A stretch of 12,242 bases of DNA from Monoraphidium neglectum (Eukaryota; Chlorophyta; Chlorophyceae; Sphaeropleales; Selenastraceae). Both the position numbers and the translations under genes were made by a program. Numbering within the stretch: position 1 is the stretch's first letter; each line of letters begins with the position of its first letter. Below are positions 1 through 8,077 of this stretch, piece by piece. Location: NCBI RefSeq assembly GCF_000611645.1, contig NW_014011988.1, positions 1-12,242 on the forward strand. The letters run 5' to 3'. The notes beneath the pieces are model-generated. The model saw nothing but the letters and a program-made list of their open reading frames with translations. It was not told where the DNA came from and did no database searches.

Positions 1-252
1 ACGCCTGTGGTTGCGTCTGAGGTGATGGGTTGAGGGGCGAGCAGGCTTATTAGGGTTAGTTGGATGCTTGGTACAGAGCATTCAAGATGTATGTAATATG
101 TTGGCGCGGCCTTCATACACTTCATCATACCAACAACTATCTATATCAGTATATATGATAAATGAATCGACATAAGTTTGCAATTAGTGAACAATCAGAA
201 TTATTGAATGAATGATTTGATGCCGGCGTAACGCATTAAATAGCCTGCTAAT
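1..252. other. AT-rich stretch without a supported gene
   Basis: No coding frame here looks like protein. The stretch is clearly richer in A and T than the rest of the window. It contains TTAGGGTTAG at 50-59, a TGTAAT at 92-97 that could be the poly(A) signal of a + strand gene ending left of the window, and TATATATGATAAAT at 150-163, which is TATA-box-like. None of these is decisive alone, because such short words occur by chance in AT-rich DNA. It may be the 3' UTR and intergenic DNA of a neighbouring gene, or an intron. Confidence 0.4.
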
Positions 253-468
253 GCAGCAGAAGAACCCGCCGCGAAGCTGCATGAGCCGAAGCAGCAGCTG
301 GTGGAAGGTTGTGCTCCCGAGCTCGGCGAGCTCGGAAGCCGGCTTCTTGATGGATTCTCTGATGCTACTGCACGTATTATTAGCTATATTCTTTCTTTGC
401 GCCGTGTTGGTGCAACTCAACTTTGTTGCGCCCAGCTGGATGGCGTTGACCGAGACGTGGGCAGAGCC
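253..468 (+). CDS. Coding-like exon of an unrecognised helical protein (partial)
   Basis: The + strand frame beginning with the codon at 253 is open from just after an in-frame TAG (241-243) to a TAA at 472-474. It has no ATG in frame, so if real it is an internal or terminal exon. The peptide has the heptad-like Leu/Ile/Val spacing of a folded helical protein, for example LVEGCAPELGELGSRLLDGF followed by ARIISYILSLRRVGATQL. A CAG acceptor lies at 254-256, and a possible GTATAA donor begins at 469. Two further short phase-compatible pieces could follow (579-624, then 698-786 ending in TAA), but the implied introns of 110 and 73 bp are shorter than any in the confident genes, so I do not include them. 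Codon use is less GC-rich at third positions than in the confident genes. The GA-x-QL motif loosely recalls helical vesicle-tether subunits, but I cannot name the protein. The opposite strand and another + frame are also open. Confidence 0.3.
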
Positions 469-831
469 GTATAATTTAATATGAGTACGATAGCATTAAA
501 TCTCGAAGCGTCACGACGTGATGAATAATCGGCGCGAGGCCGGACCGACAAGCAACCATGACAAAAGTCATCCAACAGGGCTTGCGATGCATGTTTTCCT
601 CCGCACAGATTGGCTATAGCCAAGGTGACCCGCGCTAATGTGCGTGAGTGAGCGCGCAAGTGCGGTACCAGGCGGTGTCGTGCAATGGGGCACACAGCAG
701 AGCAGCAAGAGCGCTCTGCTGATGCGCGGCCCGTGAGAAGCATGGAGCGCACGGTGATACCAGGCGAAAGCTTGACGGCGATTTAAGTGCTTTCTGAGCG
801 CCCGGCAATCCAGTTTGTGGCGTCAGCTAAG

Positions 832-870
832 CAGCAGCAGCAGCAGCAGCAGGAGCAGCAGCAGCAGCAG
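832..870 (+). repeat. CAG trinucleotide microsatellite
   Basis: Thirteen consecutive triplets: seven CAG, one GAG interruption, then five CAG. An imperfect tail (TGG CAG CAA CAG TGG CAG) runs to 888, and more scattered CAG or GCA units reach about 910. No convincing gene covers it, so it is probably non-coding or in a UTR. It is responsible for the homopolymeric Leu/Ala open frames on the minus strand, which I do not regard as genes. Confidence 0.95.
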
Positions 871-1188
871 TGGCAGCAACAGTGGCAGATAAAGCAGCAA
901 GCAGCAGCAGAGTTTGCTCTGTCCATCCCAATGCAACAATGCAGCGATGTATGACTGAAGCAGTGCTTGCTCTGTTGCTGAGGACTCGATACTCGCTGGC
1001 TTCAAAGGCACAGTACAGCAGCAGCTGCTGCTCCGTTCTGGCCACTGGATGAAAGCCGACAATCTTCTTCTGTGGCGGCAATAGCCACCCGCTTGATTGA
1101 TCAAGGTCTGGCGGCCGATTCAACGCACGCCGACCCAACGGTGACCCGCCAGCTTCCGTCATCAACATGTTGGGATATGTAAATACTT

Positions 1189-1204
1189 GATAGATAGATA
1201 GATA
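1189..1204 (+). repeat. GATA tetranucleotide microsatellite
   Basis: Four tandem perfect GATA units lie just after the TGTAAA at 1178-1183 in apparently non-coding DNA. It is a short array of a kind common in eukaryotic intergenic DNA. No function is inferred. Confidence 0.9.
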
Positions 1205-1427
1205 AGTTACTTATACCATAGCATCACTGCCATCGGCCTCGCGCTCATCAGAGCGGATTCAATACTTGACCCGGAACAGAGGTCGCCCCGCAAGCAACAG
1301 TCAGCCTCAAGGGTGACGCTTCGCACACAATCGCATGGGCACACCTTGAAGCTGGTTCCTGTGCCCCTAGTGCCACGTGCAGTACGGCCTCTATTGTTTG
1401 CTGATCTAGTAGCCCATAGTTTCACAG

Positions 1428-2088
1428 CTCATCCGCAAGGGCGAGGATATCGTGCTTGACTACGGGGAGGTGGGGCAGTGGGGGGTGGTTGGGACATGGC
1501 CGGGGTTGGCCTCAGCAGTGGGACGGCGTGACCCGCAAAAGCAGGCTGCGCGTGCTGGCCGGGCAGGCCCCTTGCCTTGGTGAAGCAAGGATGGGGGATG
1601 CTGCCAGGTCCATGTTTCGTCTGCCTTGCTGGTTGCAAATGTCCCTTGCACCCAGAGCTGCGCGGCGGCTGCAACAGCAGCATCGGACGCCATGCGCACA
1701 CGGTGACATCAACCCAACCTTTCACGCCTGCTTGATTGCGCCCAGCACGCGTGTAGGGCTACTGGCATGTCCTGGCCCGCTTGCTGCAAGCGGAGCAGGC
1801 GCAAAGCGCCACATACTGTACCTCATAGTGCGTGTGGCGAAGCGGGACGGGCCCTGTTTCCGCATGCGCAAGTCGTTGGCCCCGACGTACAGGCGAGGTA
1901 GACTGCGCTGCAGCCCTCCAAGAACTTGCAACAGCCCCTCGCCATGGCGCCTGTCGCCTGGCCGTTCCCCTGCTCAGGACATGCGCCACAAGCTCGTGGC
2001 GGCGCTGCTAGGCAGTGGCGTGGGCCAGGACGAGGTCAAGGCGGCGGTTGCCGAGCATGACCTGGACGCACTGGGATGGTTTGAGTGA
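1428..2088 (+). CDS. Tentative 3' end of a gene with a SET-like C-terminal motif
   Basis: Two pieces look like exons. The first (1428-1469) follows a TTTCACAG acceptor, ends at GAG before GTGGGG, and encodes LIRKGEDIVLDYGE. This fits the C-terminal signature of SET-domain lysine methyltransferases (GE-[DE]-I-x-x-DYG). The second (1978-2088) follows a CTCAG acceptor, is in compatible phase 0, starts with DMRHKLVAALLGSGVGQDEV and ends in TGA at 2086-2088. A TGTAAC lies 226 nt after the stop. The middle is unresolved. The frame is continuously open from 1456 to 2088. An acceptor at 1517-1518 would continue with WDGVTRKS, giving an aromatic residue soon after DYGE as in many SET proteins, but would require an intron of only 49 bp. 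I found no upstream RFxNHxxxPN or GxG motif, so the catalytic part is missing from view, lies in exons I failed to see, or the SET reading is wrong. It could also be a pseudogene fragment. Confidence 0.3.
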
Positions 2089-2314
2089 CGTCGAGGCTGA
2101 GCTGACAGAAAGCCAGGGCAGCCGACGTGGGGCGACGCGGCGTTGCGGGGCGACTGACGGAGGCACCAGCTGAGTTCATGCGTCCAATGACTCAAAGCTT
2201 GCTTTGATTGAAGACACTTGAGACTGTTGTGCAAGGGCTGCCTGCCGCCTTGAAGTCATAGGACCCGACAAAACGCTGATTTGGGGGACCCCTCAGCATT
2301 GCAAAGGTCACAGT

Positions 2315-2320
2315 TGTAAC
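2315..2320 (+). terminator. Possible poly(A) signal TGTAAC
   Basis: TGTAA is the usual chlorophyte polyadenylation signal in place of AATAAA. This copy lies 226 nt downstream of the TGA at 2086-2088, a reasonable algal 3' UTR length. A five-base word is expected by chance roughly once per kilobase per strand, so support is moderate and depends on the tentative upstream gene. Confidence 0.4.
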
Positions 2321-2592
2321 AGTCTCCAGGTTCCGTACAGTGTGGGAGAACCTTGGATGTGTGCTCCGTGACAATTGCACGGCCGTGCATAACGCGGGGA
2401 CGCATGCTTGGGGGGCGGCGGCGTGGTGCGGCGGTCTGGGGGACCAGCTTGATGGCGTTGTGGGAGTCTCGGAGCGAGGGGTGCTGCTCCAGTGACGTGG
2501 CTGTGTGTGTCCACTGCCTTCCCAGCGCAGAAGGTTTCCAAAAACAACAACTGTTTGACCCCAAAAACACCTGCATCTGTGTTGGCCCCATG

Positions 2593-2635
2593 TTTCCATG
2601 CTTGCTGCTGAAGATATTTCCATGCTTGCTGCTGA
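2593..2635 (+). repeat. Short tandem duplication (two exact 19-bp copies)
   Basis: The 19-bp word at 2593-2611 is repeated exactly at 2617-2635, giving a 24-bp period. It is followed by a smaller duplication of an 8-base word (GATACTCA, about 2633-2648). It looks like a local slippage duplication in intergenic DNA. Confidence 0.95.
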
Positions 2636-3004
2636 TACTCAGATACTCATCATACAGTATGTGACTGCAATACAGCCAAGCCCACCGTACCCTTGCGTGC
2701 GTCCGTCAAATCTTTAGATTCTCCTGTGAGCATCTGTTGCTGCCGGCGACGTCCACATGCACTTCTGAGATGGGGCACAGCAGTCAAGCCGGAGCCTGCG
2801 TCACCAGGCTGCTGACCGGCCCTGAGTCAGCGTGCCACTCACACTGCGCATGCCATTGGTTCTTGAGCTTGCTCGGTAATGTGCCATCGCTGACATTATC
2901 GTCGCGTGGTGATTCTGGTTGATTGTACAATCTGTAGCGAGCGTTGTTGGACAAGGTTGTGATCACACTGATCTGCTCAGGCATTGTTACCGGTTGACAG
3001 AAGC

Positions 3005-5217
3005 ATGGCGCTGGTTTACAACGCCATGAATGCTCTCCGACGAACCCATGCCAGTGGGTGGCTCGATGGCAGGGGTCTCGCCCTGGTCTCGCATCTGTTT
3101 GATCAGGCATCTAGGAGCTCAGTAGACCCTAAACACTGTTGCGAGCACAACAGTATATCAGTGACCTGTGAGCAATGGAGCAGCAGTGCCCCAGCAGGCA
3201 GCTTGGGAGCCGCACTCCCTCCATCCTGGATGCAGCTGGCGCCGCTCCCTGGTGGCCAGCGGTATTTATCCCATGAAAAGTGCGTTGGCATCCGCTGCTC
3301 TACGCTTGCTCGCGGCATAATTTGGCACAATGTCATTCTCATGGGAGACGTGGAACTCGCTCGGCGGAGCAGCCTGCAGCGCGGCGCGCCTTGCCATTTG
3401 CCATTCTAGCCCCTGCTGCTTCCTGAACCCTCTACTAGCCCCCACCGTGCAGCCCCGCCCCGCCCCGACCAACCCCGCCTCCCGCAGCCGACACAACGCG
3501 CGCGCCAAGCCCGGCCAGCGGCCCGCCTTCCGGCCCGACCGGGGCCCGCCGCAGCAGCAGCAGCAGCCGTCCCAGAGGGCGGCGCCGCGCAAGCCCAAGG
3601 CGCGCGTCAACGGCGACATCCGCGCGGCGCAGGTCCGCGCGGTCCTCCCTGACGGCAGCAACCAGGTGCGCAGCGGCTGGCTGCACCACAAGCGTGGCAC
3701 ATGGTTACAAGTGATGTGCGGCAGGCAGCAAGAGCACACCCAGAACCCGGTGACGTCAGAGCGCCTTGGCGCCTGACCCCACTGCTAAGTCGCGTCCAGC
3801 ATAAAGAAGCAGGCTTCTTCTGCTGCGCTCCCGTCGTCGTTGCGTGCGCGCGCCGCGCGTCGTTGTTGTATCTCCCGCCTCGCCGGCGCCCCCGCCGTCC
3901 CGCCAGGTGCTGCCGCTGGCGGAGGCGGTGCGGCTGGCGCAGGGGCTCGGCCTCGACCTGGTTGAGGTGCCGGGGACCAGCAACCCCGTGGTGGCCAAGG
4001 TGGTGGACTGGGAGGCGTTGCAGAGCCAGCAGCGCAAGGTGGGTGGATGGAGGGCAAAGGCGACGGCGGTTTGCTCCCTGGGCAGCTCGCTGCATGACCT
4101 TTTCTCGGTGATGTGTGTCGTCCGCATGGCCGGGCGCGTGTGCGCTGCGACAGCTGCGCCTGCCCAGCACGGTGACAGCAGCCAAAAGAGGGTTCCTTGC
4201 ACGCCGCCCGCTTTGTTTGGTCCGCAGGCCGATGACGAGGCGGCGCGGCGCGAGCGGCTCCGCGCCAAGCTGTCCACCCCAAAGGAAATGCAGTTCACGT
4301 CGCGCATCGGGGGTGCGCCCAAGCCGCTGCTGCCTCCGCCGAGAGGGCGATGCGTGCGCCCGCGCTCTGACGCGGGGCTCTGCGAGGGCTTGCAGCCGCT
4401 GATTTTGCGACCAGACGGGTCATCTGCGCGGGCGTGCGGGCCACTGGTTGCGGCAGTTGCCTCAGAAACGCCGTCCGACGGTCCCTGCCACTACCCCGCC
4501 CTTGCTCATTGAAGTGCTCCTCCAACCCCCGCCCACCCCTCAGACCATGATATAGAGATTAAGATGCGGAAGGTTCACGAGTTCCTTGATTCCGGGCTCA
4601 AGTGAGCCATGGAGGGACCGGCCCGGCGCCTGCCGCCGCAGCAGCCTCGGCACCCCGCTTGCGGCTTCGGCAGCGCGCCGCATTGGCCCCCTCGCCTTGA
4701 CTGCGACACCCACATCTCGACAAATCGGAACCTGCACTGCCGCGCCGTCGCCGCTGCTTGGCTGTGTGTGGACACGCGCGACGCACTTCGTCCCCCCGCC
4801 GTCGCTGCGCGCCTGCCGCGGTGCGCCGGCCCGCAGGGTGCTGCTCGTCGTGAAGCACCGGCGGGAGGAGGGCGGCGCGGCCGCGCTGGCCCTGGACTAC
4901 CTCCTGGAGCGCCTCAAGGGCGAGCGGCCGGGGCTGGAAGTCAGCAAGCGCACGGTAGGCGGCCCTCACCAGATGCAGGGTGAGGGGGAGCGGGCGCGTT
5001 GCTGCTCGCGTGCTGGCTGCGGCGCACTGCGCGTGGGCTGAGGGTGCGGGTTGCCGGCCTCCGGGTTTGGCTGATCTTTGCCGGGGGGAGGTAGCGTGGG
5101 CCGACGCGCGCCAACATGGGGCGTGCATGTGCCACAATCCCGCAGGAGGGCAGCCGCAGCATGAACACGACAGTGTCGTGGCCGCCGGCCGTGGCCAGGG
5201 CACTCAGGGGCGAGTGA
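3005..5217 (+). CDS. Organellar translation initiation factor IF-3, seven exons
   Basis: IF-3 binds the small ribosomal subunit, keeps it apart from the large subunit and checks initiator tRNA and start-codon pairing. Exons by hand: 3005-3121, 3453-3665, 3907-4038, 4228-4312, 4544-4601, 4837-4954, 5146-5217. All junctions are GT-AG and keep phase, giving about 264 residues. Residues 1-89 are an Arg/Ser/Pro-rich targeting extension with a Gln run. The IF-3 N domain begins about residue 90 (RVNGDIRAAQVRAVLPDG) and continues with LPLAEAVRLAQGLGLDLVEV. A charged linker follows, then the C domain with KEMQFTSRI, HDIEIKMRKVHEFLDSG and VLLVVKHRREEGG, ending EGSRSMNTTVSW. The ATG at 3005 was chosen for its A(-3)/G(+4) context and a targeting-like N-terminus rich in Arg with few acidic residues. 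The first donor could instead be GTGAGC at 3168 paired with an acceptor ending at 3438, which is also in phase. An unspliced start at ATG 3330 in the IF-3 frame is a further alternative. The presequence looks mitochondrial, but a plastid location cannot be excluded. The C domain is divergent: the usual FRGRE is replaced by VKHRREEGG. Confidence 0.88.
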
Positions 5218-5279
5218 CAGAGGGGAGCTGCGCGGACTATCACTGCGCTGGCGGACATTGTTGCTGCTGCGGCGCCGTG

Positions 5280-5285
5280 TGTAAC
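5280..5285 (+). terminator. Poly(A) signal TGTAAC of the IF-3 gene
   Basis: TGTAAC begins 63 nt after the IF-3 stop codon (TGA 5215-5217). TGTAA is the standard chlorophyte polyadenylation signal, usually placed a short distance before the cleavage site. Its position relative to a well-supported gene end makes this the most credible poly(A) signal in the window. Confidence 0.65.
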
Positions 5286-5574
5286 AATATGCCATGCTGC
5301 TGCGTTTGTTCGGTACTCCTCTCAGCACATTGCTGGATTGGCGTGGGGCACTCGCCTGCCGTGCGGCCTCGAGTCAACCGAACCACCAGACCAAGCAGGC
5401 AGCCCCCGCTGCCAGCCCAGAGGGTCTGTGCTGGTGTTCTGAGCGACGGACAGTTTTGCGCTGGGGGCTGATGGCAGAGGGACATTAAAATGGGGGTTGC
5501 GTGTGGGCTCTCTCGCACCCCCAACCTTCCTTCTTGCGAACCTGAACGGATCCAAAGAAACAATCTCCTGGCGA

Positions 5575-5598
5575 GACATGCGCACGCGTGCGCGTGTC
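5575..5598. repeat. 24-bp near-perfect palindrome around ACGCGT
   Basis: The two 12-base halves are reverse complements at 11 of 12 positions and meet at the centre of ACGCGT (5584-5589). Positions 5576-5597 also alternate strictly purine and pyrimidine. It lies upstream of the DUF506 gene, 110 bp before the ATG at 5708. It could be a dimeric protein-binding site, since ACGCGT is the core of the fungal MCB cell-cycle box, or simply a cruciform or Z-prone sequence. Function is inference only. Confidence 0.6.
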
Positions 5599-5629
5599 GC
5601 CCATCGCACGGCAACACACACGTATATGA

Positions 5630-5649
5630 CAGGGAATGAGAATCCTGAC
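5630..5649 (+). repeat. Left arm of a long-range 20-bp inverted repeat
   Basis: This 20-mer, beginning CAGGGAAT and ending ATCCTGAC, recurs in inverted orientation at 8878-8897 with 19 of 20 bases identical. Similarity does not clearly extend beyond the 20 bases on either side. The pair brackets the DUF506 gene at a distance of 3.2 kb. Confidence 0.85.
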
Positions 5650-5912
5650 GCGGCGCTACCTGTTAACGGAGCCCACCCCGCACAAGGATGACCAATTCCC
5701 TCTCAACATGCCCCTCGTACCTGTCCGTCGGACTCCGTGCAGCAGCATCTACGGTAGAACGCCACCCGTTTCCTTCGAGAATGCGTTTTCAAGTCGTTTA
5801 TCACAGCCATTGTGATGCGCGTTGACACTGCCGTTCCTCCCGCGTGCAGCACACGTTGTCTCGCACCGATCCCCGCATCTGAGCGGAGCTGCTGGCGCAG
5901 AGACTCGTCGAC

Positions 5913-7395
5913 ATGTGTTGCAGCGTGATGGGGTGGATTGAGCTGGACGTGGACGCTGCCGCTCGTACTCCCGGCATTGGTATCTCGCCAATGCTCGCCA
6001 CTGCAGCGGAGGCCGGCTTTCGGGAAGCCAGGGAGCGTGCTTATCGGCTCATGAAACCCCATGGAACGGCAGCCAAGGTGAGGGCAAAAGCCTGTTGCAC
6101 AGCGGGTGCCGCCTGCTGTGCGCACGCGCAGCGCACGCATGTCCCGCGGGCCGCCCCGAGCCGCGACCAACCCGGCCGTACGCGCGCCCAACCTGTCCAC
6201 CCAGCAGCTGGCGCTGGACGTGCGACATGCAAAGGTAGCGCTGGTCCGCGAGGAGGGCGCCGCAACCCCCGCCGCGCTTTGCGCACGCCTGTCGGGCCTT
6301 GGCTACCCCGCCATGTGCGTCGCCGCTTCGCGGGGCGGCGGCAGCGCTGGCGCAGCCAAGAGCGCGCAGTGCTTCAAGAGCCTGCGGCACGTTTTCATCG
6401 TGGTGCGGCCTGAGCGCGTGCGGCATGCAGGTCGCGGCGACGCCAGCATCCGGCGGGAAGGCGCAGTGGTGCACGAGGAGTTGATCGTCGATGCGGCCTT
6501 CAAGGAGGTGCGCACAGCGGGCGGTCACTTTTTTCTGTGGCCCCCTCCTGTATGGCGCATGCACCATGCTGTTGATGCAGCGAACTGTGTGCATTATTTG
6601 TAAAAGCATTCGGCGGTGCTTCTGTCCAGCGAGGCTGCGTTTTCAGGGACGACTCCTGTCGTTCACCACTGCGGCGCTCGGGTGTGCCTCACCGCATGCC
6701 CTGCGCCCAGCCGCCCGACTGCAACCGACAGACTCCCTCGGCACCCTCCCCCTCCCTTACCTACGCAGCACTTTTTAATCCCGCACCCCACGCCCGCCTA
6801 TGCGGATCTCCTGGCCTCCCTGCCGGATGAGTTTGTCGGCCCGCGGTCGCGCCTGGACCCCCTGGTGGCCTGCCTGTGCGACCAGATGGCGCTCTCCTTC
6901 AAAGCCCAGGGCTTCACGCTGCCGCCCTGGCGCCGCCCCGAAGCGATCGCCTCAAAGTGGCTGCCGGCACGCAGCGGCGGCGCCGACTGCAACAGCACCG
7001 CGGCGGGGGCCGGCGCGGCTGGGTGCAGCCCCGGCAGCGTAGGCAACGCGCCGCCGCAGTGCACTGCGGCCACGACGGCTGCGGCATTCTCATTCAGCCG
7101 GTTGGACGAGGGCGAGCTCCTGCGCCAGACACTGGCGGGCCGCTGCCGTGGCCTGCTGAGCGGGAAGCTGCTCGGCAGCGCCGCCGCCGCCGCCGCCGCC
7201 GCCGCTGCCAACGGCGGTGGCGGTCAGCTGTCCGCGCGCGCAGGCCGCGCGCCGGCGTGCGCAGCGGCCGCTGGCGGCTTTGGGCAGGGCTCCGTGTGCC
7301 GGCAGCCGCCGGTTTGCTCGGGCCAGCCCGCGACGTGGCGTGTGCGCGTGGCTTCGCACTTCCAGCAGCCACCGCAGCACCGCCCTCGCGCGTGA
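5913..7395 (+). CDS. DUF506 (PDDEXK_6) family protein, three exons
   Basis: Member of the plant-type DUF506 family, classed by Pfam as a PDDEXK-like fold (PDDEXK_6); the biochemical role is not established. Exons: 5913-6077, 6205-6507, 6769-7395, with introns of 127 and 261 bp in phase 0. Expected family landmarks appear in order: a helix plus LSGLGYPAMCVAAS in exon 2, the strand LIVDAAFKE at residues 148-156 split from HFLIPHPTPAY by intron 2, LPDEFVG at 174-180, LPPWRR at 207-212, and KWLP at 219-222. After about residue 225 the protein is low complexity, with ten Ala at 294-303 and a Gly-rich piece, ending at TGA 7393-7395. That makes about 364 residues from the ATG at 5913. The start is uncertain: the frame is open back to 5883, so an upstream exon could join, for example at the CAG ending at 5900. 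Another in-frame ATG lies at 5928. No TGTAA occurs between the stop and 9245, so the 3' UTR is very long or uses another signal. Confidence 0.8.
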
Positions 7396-7992
7396 TCGCG
7401 CACAGCCATGTTTTTGGAACGACTTCCCCCGTTGCTGGCCCTTCCCGAACCCGTTTTTTGACGGCCCGCGGGCGCCGGCACTACTTAGCCGCCTGAATGC
7501 GGCAGTTTGTGCGCGGCTGCGCCTTCCCGTGGATGGGCAAACCCGTTTGTGGGGCAGCCTACGGGCGTGCATGAAGCAGCTTGAGCCCCAGTTCAGGTAG
7601 AGGGGTGGGGCCTACCCAGGCACGCCGTGTGCACGTCAATGCGGCCCAATACGCGAGGGCCTGGGCCGCCTGCGCGGCGGCAAGCGTCGCGCGGCACCAC
7701 CCCGCCCGCCCACCGACGCGTGTGCGTTGTTCCCCACACAAGGCAGCCGAAGAGGCTCTGACACCCATCACTGCTGTGTCGCCAAGGCACGCGGGGCTGC
7801 GGACACACGGGGCCGCCCGAGAAACGTGTTGCGTGCCGGCGAGCGTTGCTTCCTGCTGTCACAGGGTGCCTGGGGGCGCGCGGCGGCGGCTAGGGGCGCT
7901 TTTGAGCAACCCCGCCCCTAGTGCCGTGCGTGCGCCCCCGGGCCCCTTTTTTTGGGCCACGACATTGATGTATTGGTTGAATGCTGCATTTG

Positions 7993-8077
7993 GCCAGCCC
8001 ACCGGGCTGGCAGGGGGCCCGAATCTCGGGGCTGGCAGGGGCTCCAAACCTTGGGGTTTGCTAGGGTCCAAAACCGC
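7993..8077. repeat. Hairpin followed by three degenerate 25-bp tandem repeats
   Basis: Positions 7993-8000 and 8004-8011 are perfect 8-base complements around a 3-nt loop (ACC). They run into three units of 25 bp at 8003-8027, 8028-8052 and 8053-8077, which share a GGGGCTGGCAGGGG core. Units 1 and 2 match at 19 of 25 positions, units 2 and 3 at 16 of 25. A second small stem, CAAACC with GGTTTG (8045-8060), spans units 2 and 3. It looks like a decayed minisatellite in non-coding DNA. Confidence 0.75.

Larger units (their letters stand above)
787..1427. other. Stretch without a supported gene, with microsatellites
   Basis: Several open frames cross this stretch on both strands, but their peptides are driven by the CAG repeat (poly-Leu, poly-Ala or poly-Ser, depending on frame) and show no domain. 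A TGTAAA at 1178-1183 could be a poly(A) signal for a + strand gene ending upstream. Upstream exons of the SET-like gene end at 1428 could be hidden between about 1200 and 1400, where one + frame is open from 1202, but I could not recognise the expected SET motifs there. Confidence 0.4.
2089..3004. other. Intergenic region: 3' UTR and upstream region of the IF-3 gene
   Basis: No convincing exon on either strand; the open frames present are short and lack domain-like sequence. The left part is probably the 3' UTR of the tentative gene ending at 2088, with a TGTAAC at 2315-2320. The right part would hold the promoter and 5' UTR of the IF-3 gene. A short tandem duplication lies at 2593-2635. No clear TATA box was seen upstream of 3005. 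Confidence 0.5.
5218..5882. other. IF-3 3' UTR and upstream region of the DUF506 gene
   Basis: The left part is the IF-3 3' UTR with its TGTAAC signal at 5280-5285. The rest probably holds the promoter, the 5' UTR and perhaps a first exon of the DUF506 gene. An ATG at 5708 in good context (CAACATG) opens a short frame, but I could not join it in phase to the exon at 5913 through a convincing acceptor. The strong polypyrimidine-CAG acceptor-like site ending at 5849 leads into stops in all three frames before the DUF506 frame is reached. A 24-bp palindrome lies at 5575-5598 and one arm of a long-range inverted repeat at 5630-5649. Confidence 0.5.

Noticed and set aside
50..59. TTAGGGTTAG resembling telomere repeat or plant telo-box
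   Set aside because: A single short copy, with no tandem array. Not evidence for a telomere, and too short to call a regulatory element.
150..163. TATATATGATAAAT as a TATA box for a gene starting near 251
   Set aside because: The frame from the ATG at 251 does not look like protein, and the coding-like frame at 253 has an in-frame stop upstream and no ATG. The motif is expected in AT-rich DNA.
823..1168. Minus-strand open frames with poly-Leu or poly-Ala tails
   Set aside because: The homopolymers come from the CAG microsatellite at 832-870, and the remaining sequence has no recognisable features.
3135..3154. 7-bp hairpin ACTGTTG/CAACAGT
   Set aside because: It lies within the probable first intron of the IF-3 gene. 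A 7-bp stem is expected somewhere in 12 kb by chance.
3607..4322. Several 150-190 codon minus-strand open frames over the IF-3 gene
   Set aside because: They are Arg/Pro/Ala-rich shadows of high-GC coding sequence. The + strand carries recognisable IF-3 motifs across phase-consistent exons.
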